From Methanobacteriota archaeon (lineage in GTDB: Archaea; Thermoplasmatota; Poseidoniia; Poseidoniales; Poseidoniaceae): DNA of 11,864 nt. Position numbers and translations under genes: made by a program. Of the stretch, positions 7,043 to 11,864 are shown piece after piece. The stretch lies in assembly GCA_002731395.1 (NCBI GenBank), contig PCBQ01000089.1:1-11864 (forward strand). The letters run 5' to 3'. The notes beneath the pieces were generated by a model. That model made no database searches. It was given only the letters and a program-made list of their open reading frames with translations, and had not been told where the DNA came from. How positions within the stretch are numbered: position 1 is the stretch's first letter; every line of letters starts with the position of its first letter.

Positions 7043-8034
7043 AAGTGATGTACGGCTGCGTGCACGCGCGCATCGTCAGGTTGGGCCGCCGATGCTCGAA
7101 CAAGCAGGGTCTCGAGCGCCTCGGTTCGACCGAGTTGCTTCAGCAGAAGGCCAACGTGGTAGATCAAGTCGAGATCGTCAGGGAGGTGGGGTCCGGCGTG
7201 ATCCAAATCTGCAGCAGCACGTTGGAGTTGCCCGGCTCCAACCGCTTCGAAAATGGGTACGAGGGCCGTTTGTGCGGCCGGCAAACTCCAGGTGTCTTTG
7301 GCGGTCCATGGCATCCAACGGTCGGGATGCTGCACCGGCGGGGCGGGTTGAACGGCGGGCGCAGCCTCCTCAACGTCATCGAAATCGGGCAGCTCAGGAG
7401 GCGTGATGGTCTGTGTGGCTGGTGTCGGGACGGGCGATGAGGGCCCGTCCGGTTCTTCGATGGCGTCCAAATCGGGGAGTTCTGGCAACGGTTCAGTGTG
7501 GCCCGTCAAATCCTCATCACGCCCTTGTTGGACGTCAGGAGAATGCAGTCCGCCGATGTTCATGGGCACGGGTTCGGCGATTTCGATCATGGGATCATGG
7601 TCCGGTACGTCGAAGGTCCCTGCGTCGGGCCGCACGTCGGATGGAGCCAGCGTGGCCTCTTCTTCGGCCACGTACGCTTTGGTTTCATTCAACGTCGGAC
7701 CGGAGGCTTCCATGAACTCGTGCTCCCCAATGACGTCTTGCTCCTCACCAATGGGTGCAGGCGCATCAAAATCAGGCACGTCCACAGTGATGTCGTCCAT
7801 CGCCAAGACCGCTTCCACCACGGGAGCATCGTCATCGACGGACGTAGGTTCTGCTTCCAAGAGGGCCAAAATGTTGGCTTGATCACCGGCGTCCGGACGC
7901 GAGCCTTGGTCACGGGGTGACTTGTCGAATTCATAGTAGCACTGGGGGCACACCGAACTCGGCTCGTCAGGGACGAATCCGCAGAAGGTGCAGGCACCTT
8001 CGACCTGCTGTTCCTTCTTCCGCCGCCTGAACAT
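7036..8034 (-). CDS. Zinc-ribbon protein with acidic linker and C-terminal TPR-like region
   Basis: A 332-residue protein of unknown function. After a basic start (FRRRKK), residues 15-32 form a CxxC-x10-CxxC zinc ribbon (C15, C18, C29, C32). Residues 36-240 are acidic, Pro-rich and low in complexity, with four related short motifs: VDVPDFD (84-90), FDVPDHD (141-147), PELPDLDAIEE (184-194) and PELPDFDDVEE (213-223). Residues 257-332 look like two helical TPR-type repeats (VGAGQLQRAAADLDHA..., LLLKQLGRTEALETLL...). No catalytic signature or membrane segment is visible. The likely role is as a scaffold or adaptor bringing partners together, but that is inference. It is the first gene of the three-gene operon. 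ATG 8034 has AGAGGTT upstream. It is divergent from the helicase gene. Confidence 0.82.
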   Translation of the reverse strand: MFRRRKKEQQVEGACTFCGFVPDEPSSVCPQCYYEFDKSPRDQGSRPDAGDQANILALLEAEPTSVDDDAPVVEAVLAMDDITVDVPDFDAPAPIGEEQDVIGEHEFMEASGPTLNETKAYVAEEEATLAPSDVRPDAGTFDVPDHDPMIEIAEPVPMNIGGLHSPDVQQGRDEDLTGHTEPLPELPDLDAIEEPDGPSSPVPTPATQTITPPELPDFDDVEEAAPAVQPAPPVQHPDRWMPWTAKDTWSLPAAQTALVPIFEAVGAGQLQRAAADLDHAGPHLPDDLDLIYHVGLLLKQLGRTEALETLLVRASAAQPDDARVHAAVHHLR

Positions 8035-8065
8035 GAGGCAACCTCTCTCCGCCGGGCAGATGGCT

Positions 8066-8078
8066 CCGGTTTAATCCT
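8066..8078. promoter_or_regulatory. Possible TATA-like element in the divergent promoter region
   Basis: CGGTTTAATCC is one of the few AT-rich stretches in the 102-bp gap between the zinc-ribbon operon (ATG 8034, minus) and the helicase gene (ATG 8137, plus). Read on the minus strand (GGATTAAACCG) it lies about 35-40 bases before ATG 8034, which would fit an archaeal TATA box with a short leader. It could instead serve the plus strand with a longer leader. The assignment is by eye only. Confidence 0.25.
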
Positions 8079-8136
8079 CGTCCCTCCTCGTCCGCCGGTC
8101 GGCAGAGCCTCATACCTCCCCTGTAATCGCCGCAAC

Positions 8137-10152
8137 ATGGGCAAACGGGGCGGCGTCCGACGCATGGACAGCCGGTCCCGTGATGCGTCGGCGGCACGCG
8201 CGGTGGACGACGGCCCTCCACCCGTGCGGTGGGACCGGGGCCAGGACCATCTTGAACGCTTTACCAACCTCATCGGCCAAGAGCTGGAAGATGAACTGTC
8301 CACGGTTGAAGAGCGCTGGCGGCACTGGAGCAAGGCGCGTTTGGTTGATGCTGGTCTGACCCTGTACGACCTCAAGGCACGGCAGCGCGGTCGCCTGTTT
8401 GGTGATCCCATCCTCGTGTTCGAAGCAAGGGACGGGGGACGTTTACCCGTCCACCGATTTTCTCACGGTGACATGGTCATCCTTAGCCGAACGCGGCCAT
8501 GGGGCGAGAAAACCGTCGAAGGTTTGGTCCTCGACCGGGGACCTACACGAGTCCGTGTGGTCGTCGGAGAGCGTCCGAAGGGGCTTCGTGACGGGGTGTG
8601 GCGCCTTGACCGTGGTGCCAATCGTGTGGCGCACGATCGAATGGCCGACGCGTTGCTGCGCTTGCATGATGCGGGAGCAGACGACGGTACACCTCTTCGT
8701 GACCTTTTGCTGGGCCAAGTGCACGACCCGCAGGCATCGGCTGCTTCACCACCGGGCATTGGGGGACGCCTGCGCCGTCTTCGCGGCGATCCACAGGGAA
8801 CCCTCAACATGTCTCAGGCCGATGCCGTTGAGGCAGCTCTCCAGCAGCGGCTGACATTGATCCAAGGCCCACCGGGAACGGGGAAGACGCACACAGCCGT
8901 ACACCTTCTCTCAACCATGGCGGCGCAGGGCCGAGGGCCCATCCTTGCTACCGCAGAATCCAACGTGGCCGTGGACAACCTGCTGGAGGGTTTGCTCGAT
9001 TCAGGCGTGAATGCCGTACGCATCGGTCAACCGGTCAAGGTTCGCGCCTCCTTGCGTGAAGCCACCCTTGACGCAAGATTGGAGCATCATCCTCTGCAAG
9101 ATGATTTGGCGGCGCTCCGCGACGAACACGACGCTCTCAAGCGAGGGCTCTCGGGACATCGGGGTAAAGAACGTGGACTGGCGCACAAGGACCTCTCGAT
9201 GCAACGTCGCGAGATGCAGCGGCTGGAGCGGCAGATGGTCGACGGCCTGCTTGACGGTGCCGAAGTTGTCTGCGCCACCACGGTGGGCTCAGGACACCGC
9301 ATTCTTGGCTCCCGCCGTTTCCCCATCGTGCTGGTGGACGAAGCCACGCAAGCGAGCGAACCCAGCAGCCTCGTGCCCATCGTTCGAGGGTGCCGTCATC
9401 TCGTCTTGGTGGGCGATCACCGCCAACTCCCACCCACGGTCCTCTCGGATCGCGCAACCGAGGGAGGGCTCGGTCGTTCGTTGTTCGAACGCCTCATCGA
9501 CCTAGGCCTGCCCACCCACATGCTCACCACACAGTACCGCATGCATCCGAGCATCCGTGAGTTTCCCGGCGCCCGTTTTTACGAGGACCGACTTGAGGAC
9601 GGTTGTTCCAAGAAGGAACGGCCACCTCCTGCAGGCTTCCTTTGGCCCGATTGGGACCGTCCGGTTGCTTTTGTGCCGGTGGACGGCGAAGAAGAATTGG
9701 ATGCGGAAGGTGCCTCGAAAGCCAACCGGGATCAGGCAGCAGCGACCTTCAGCATCGTCAGCGACCTTCTCGCAGCGGGCGATCTCGACGGAAGTGACGT
9801 TGGCGTTGTGACACCGTACACGGCTCAGGTTCGTTTGTTGACCGACTTGTTCGACGAAGGCGGAGGCCTCGACGAAGGCGGTCGTTTCCACGGCCTCGAG
9901 GTGCGCAGCGTGGACGGTTATCAGGGCCGGGAGAAAGAGGTCATCGTGTTCTGCACCGTTCGCTCCAATACCCGTGGCGAAATCGGTTTCCTGTCCGATC
10001 GGCGGCGTCTCAACGTGGCCATCACACGGGCCAAGCGTGGGCTGGTGATGGTCGGGCACCCTCAGACCCTCCGACGCGACGGCACGTGGCGAGCATGGCT
10101 GGATTGGGCCGAGGAACTCGGCTTGATGGCGTGGCACGTCGGCCGAGGTTGA
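8137..10152 (+). CDS. Superfamily 1 helicase, UPF1/IGHMBP2-like
   Basis: A 671-residue protein with every motif of the UPF1-like SF1 helicases in order: Q-type motif LNMSQADAVEAAL, Walker A GPPGTGKT (residues 244-251), TAESNVAVDNLLEGLL (Ia), Walker B DEATQASEP (from D401), VGDHRQLPPTVLS (III), TTQYRMHPSIREFPG (IV), VDGYQGREKEVIVFCTVRSN (V) and RRRLNVAITRAKRG (VI). Known relatives are ATP-driven 5'-3' helicases acting on RNA and/or DNA. The region before Walker A (about 60-215) fits the OB-like and stalk elements of IGHMBP2 homologues. A charged helical stretch at about 305-370 fits domain 1B/1C. Length is normal and nothing is missing. The start is less sure: ATG 8137 has no ribosome-binding site and may be leaderless, and ATG 8164 would drop only nine residues. 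The RDD gene follows 37 bp downstream. Confidence 0.93.
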   Translation: MGKRGGVRRMDSRSRDASAARAVDDGPPPVRWDRGQDHLERFTNLIGQELEDELSTVEERWRHWSKARLVDAGLTLYDLKARQRGRLFGDPILVFEARDGGRLPVHRFSHGDMVILSRTRPWGEKTVEGLVLDRGPTRVRVVVGERPKGLRDGVWRLDRGANRVAHDRMADALLRLHDAGADDGTPLRDLLLGQVHDPQASAASPPGIGGRLRRLRGDPQGTLNMSQADAVEAALQQRLTLIQGPPGTGKTHTAVHLLSTMAAQGRGPILATAESNVAVDNLLEGLLDSGVNAVRIGQPVKVRASLREATLDARLEHHPLQDDLAALRDEHDALKRGLSGHRGKERGLAHKDLSMQRREMQRLERQMVDGLLDGAEVVCATTVGSGHRILGSRRFPIVLVDEATQASEPSSLVPIVRGCRHLVLVGDHRQLPPTVLSDRATEGGLGRSLFERLIDLGLPTHMLTTQYRMHPSIREFPGARFYEDRLEDGCSKKERPPPAGFLWPDWDRPVAFVPVDGEEELDAEGASKANRDQAAATFSIVSDLLAAGDLDGSDVGVVTPYTAQVRLLTDLFDEGGGLDEGGRFHGLEVRSVDGYQGREKEVIVFCTVRSNTRGEIGFLSDRRRLNVAITRAKRGLVMVGHPQTLRRDGTWRAWLDWAEELGLMAWHVGRG

Positions 10153-10189
10153 GGCACATCTTCAACAGGGAGCGGCGCAAGGGCGCATC

Positions 10190-10759
10190 ATGGCCTCTCC
10201 GATCAGCCTCAACTCGGGCGGAGGGACACTCGCGCAACAGGCCCTTGCGACCGCGCCTGAAGGCATGCTCATTGCTCCAGTTTGGCGACGCGCAGCCGCT
10301 TTCATGACCGACGTCGTCGTGTTGAGCCTGTTGCTCCACTTCCTTTCAGGGCAGCAACTTCTGCTGATGTTGTCTGCCAACGTTTTCGCCCTTGAGGCCT
10401 TCGAAGCACGCGTTGTCGTCGGTTACATTGTGAGCTGGGCCCTGTTTTTTGGTGCGTTTTGGTTGTACTGGAAGTACACAGGTCGAGCTTATGGCCGCTC
10501 CCTCGGTCAACGCGCATTTCGCATCGCTTTGGTGCATGACGACGGCACCCTGCTTCCTGAAGATCATTGGGGGCCGCGTGCTGCCGCCAAACTCCGCTAT
10601 CTGATACCATTCATTGGTTGGTTTTGGTTTGGGGCTCGAGACCTGTGGAAGGCGCGCTCCGTCGGCGCGGAATACCGGACGGGCGTTGATCGTGCACACC
10701 ACACGGTAGCGGCCGTTGACTGGTCCCTGCCCTCGGAAACGAGGCACGGCCTTCGATGA
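10190..10759 (+). CDS. RDD-family membrane protein
   Basis: A 189-residue protein with the RDD signature: APVWRRAAAFMTDVVVL (residues 29-45) has the Arg and Asp in the first helix, and YGRSLGQRAFRIALVHDDG (101-119) gives the second part with its Asp. Membrane segments are at about 36-53, 75-94 and 136-149. The family is widespread in bacteria and archaea. Members have been tied to transport or stress tolerance, but the exact job is generally unknown. The N-terminal 28 residues are Ser/Gly/Ala-rich and look cytoplasmic. ATG 10190 has AAGGG six bases upstream. The stop overlaps the next gene's start as ATGA, so the two are very likely co-translated, and the helicase ends 37 bp upstream. Confidence 0.88.
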   Translation: MASPISLNSGGGTLAQQALATAPEGMLIAPVWRRAAAFMTDVVVLSLLLHFLSGQQLLLMLSANVFALEAFEARVVVGYIVSWALFFGAFWLYWKYTGRAYGRSLGQRAFRIALVHDDGTLLPEDHWGPRAAAKLRYLIPFIGWFWFGARDLWKARSVGAEYRTGVDRAHHTVAAVDWSLPSETRHGLR

Positions 10760-11864
10760 GGCTCATCAGCACCGCATTCAAGTACGGCGTGGCCTTCTCT
10801 CGTCGCATGGCGGAGGAACACAGCGCGCGCGTGGCTTCCATCGAAGCGAGGCTTCAGTCCGTCCGTATGGAGATCGATGACGACGACGAAGACGTCCTTG
10901 ACATCGAAGTGGTGTTAATCAACGAAGCCGCCGTTCCGCTCGGTGGTGTCGAAGTTCGTGTGACCACTTCGGATGGGAAAGAGGTTGGGCCGTTGGTGCC
11001 CATCAGTTCACTCGGTCCTGGAGCGCAACGTAGCCTTCGATTCCATCTTCACATCGATCACGGAGAGTGGTCGCTTGCGGCCAACACCATGTCGGGTTCG
11101 CTTGCCCTCGGCCCTTATGCATGCGACATGGAATACGAGGCGCCCAAAGGCCGAAAACTCGCCAACGCCATGGGTTCAAGCCTGTTCTCAGGTGCCTTCG
11201 AAGGACAACTGGATGAGTTCGGCCAAGTCGCAGAACGCGGCCTCATTGACGCCTCAAGCGTCCAGATGACGAGTTTTAGTGCAGAAAACGCTGAAGGCGG
11301 CGCCACCACCATTCGATCTGCAGGAACCTTTGGTCATGCAGAGGAGGACGGCCCAAAGACGCCCCCATGGGCCGGTGGTGCATCGGCATCGGTTCCAGTA
11401 TCAGCAGCACGTACGACACCGGCGGCGGATCCCCTACTTGCTCCAGTCGCTTCTCCACCAGTTCCGACTCCTCTTGAGCCCGAGGCTCCTGCCGCAGACC
11501 CATTGCTCGTGCCCATCACGCCAACACCAAAGGAGATCGTGACCGCGCCAAATCCACCACCAACGCCACCTCCTGCTGAAGTTGCACCAACCCCTCCACC
11601 TACGCCGTCCTCAGGCCCATCCAATGGCCCACCATCAGGTCCGCCGTCCGGTCCGCCCAGTGGTCCGCCCAGTGGCCCATCAAGCGGTCGGCCATCAGGT
11701 CCGCCCAGTGGCCCACCAAGCGGTCCGCCATCAGGCCCTCCAAGTGGTCCACCCTCTGGTCCGCCCAATGGCCCACCAAGCGGTCCGCCATCAGGCCCCC
11801 CGAGTGGTCCACCCTCTGGTCCGCCCAGTGGCCCACCAAGCGGTCCGCCATCAGGCCCTCCAAG
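10756..11864 (+). CDS. Unknown protein with possible beta-sandwich domain and Pro-rich GPPS-repeat tail, 3' end outside window
   Basis: The frame from ATG 10756 (inside ATGA shared with the RDD stop) is open to the window edge, giving 369 full codons. I do not recognise a family. Residues 1-40 form an amphipathic, charged helix-like region without a signal peptide, followed by DDDDED. Residues 47-128 (LDIEVVLINEAAVPLGGVEV..., SSLGPGAQRSLRFHL...) read like an Ig-fold/CARDB-like beta-sandwich; this is a guess from the strand pattern. Residues 129-200 are mixed. Residues 201-285 are Pro/Ala/Thr-rich, with two copies of AADPLLxP (223-230 and 246-253). From about 287 the chain is pure GPPS-type tetrapeptide repeat, probably an extended or disordered stalk. 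What follows the repeat is not visible. Co-translation with the RDD protein suggests the two act together at the membrane (inference). Confidence 0.8.
   Translation, partial: MRLISTAFKYGVAFSRRMAEEHSARVASIEARLQSVRMEIDDDDEDVLDIEVVLINEAAVPLGGVEVRVTTSDGKEVGPLVPISSLGPGAQRSLRFHLHIDHGEWSLAANTMSGSLALGPYACDMEYEAPKGRKLANAMGSSLFSGAFEGQLDEFGQVAERGLIDASSVQMTSFSAENAEGGATTIRSAGTFGHAEEDGPKTPPWAGGASASVPVSAARTTPAADPLLAPVASPPVPTPLEPEAPAADPLLVPITPTPKEIVTAPNPPPTPPPAEVAPTPPPTPSSGPSNGPPSGPPSGPPSGPPSGPSSGRPSGPPSGPPSGPPSGPPSGPPSGPPNGPPSGPPSGPPSGPPSGPPSGPPSGPPSGPP
11614..11864 (+). repeat. 12-bp GPPS-coding tandem repeat with 60-bp higher-order period
   Basis: About 21 units of 12 bp each encode Gly-Pro-Pro-Ser, with variants GPSN, GPSS, GRPS and GPPN. 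From 11701 the units fall into a five-unit block: 11701-11760 and 11761-11820 differ at only three bases (one changes Ser to Asn, two are silent), and 11821-11864 repeats the first four units of the 11701 block without a change as far as it goes. Synonymous codons differ between neighbouring 12-mers but are conserved between 60-mers, so whole blocks were copied. The array continues past the window edge. Confidence 0.93.

Noticed and set aside
9040..9250. Charged helical stretch in the helicase as an inserted domain
   Set aside because: UPF1/IGHMBP2-like helicases normally carry such a region between Walker A and Walker B, so it is not an oddity.
11334..11768. Minus-strand frame encoding a GGPDGGPLGGP repeat
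   Set aside because: It is the complement of the GPPS repeat: a 12-bp period keeps every frame open. The plus frame is continuous with a non-repetitive N-terminal region and a start overlapping the RDD stop, so it is the real one.
11614..11864. Regular repeat as a possible CRISPR array
   Set aside because: Units are 12 bp and contiguous, with no unique spacers between them, and they encode a periodic peptide.

Overview
The window is GC-rich (roughly 60-65% by eye), densely coded DNA carrying nine genes with almost no spacing between them. Several features suggest a marine planktonic archaeon, most likely a Marine Group II / Poseidoniales-type euryarchaeon. These are GGTGA-type ribosome-binding sites, GTG starts in stop/start overlaps, an archaeal-looking zinc-ribbon/acidic-linker protein, an IGHMBP2/UPF1-like helicase and a long GPPS-repeat protein. 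This assignment is an inference from gene style; no rRNA or other marker is present, so a high-GC bacterium is not excluded.

Layout: (1) 1-1016, minus strand, a CaiB/BaiF-family CoA-transferase whose C-terminus lies beyond the window. (2) 1105-2622, plus strand, a polytopic membrane protein of unknown function, followed 50 bp later by (3) 2673-5690, a very well conserved homodimeric-type (AceE) pyruvate dehydrogenase E1 carrying an extra N-terminal lipoyl domain on an Ala/Pro/Thr linker. (4-6) 5677-8034, a tight three-gene minus-strand operon read in the order zinc-ribbon/TPR-like protein, GNAT acetyltransferase, polysaccharide-deacetylase-like protein. Its last gene overlaps the 3' end of the E1 gene tail to tail by 14 bp. 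(7) 8137-10152, plus strand, a superfamily 1 UPF1/IGHMBP2-like helicase, transcribed divergently from the operon. (8) 10190-10759, an RDD-family membrane protein, overlapped by ATGA with (9) 10756 to the window end, a protein with a possible beta-sandwich N-terminal domain and a long Pro-rich tail that ends in a hierarchical GPPS repeat cut off by the window edge.

The genes do not form one obvious pathway. The clearest metabolic gene is the lipoyl-E1 fusion, which would decarboxylate pyruvate (or a related 2-oxoacid) and may acylate a lipoyl arm carried on its own chain. No E2 (acyltransferase) or E3 (dihydrolipoyl dehydrogenase) gene is in the window. The fusion, the hierarchical repeat and the uncharacterised multi-domain proteins are the points most worth following up. 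No tRNA, rRNA, CRISPR array, insertion sequence or phage gene was seen. The only noncoding stretches are the two divergent gaps of about 90-100 bp and the short in-operon gaps.
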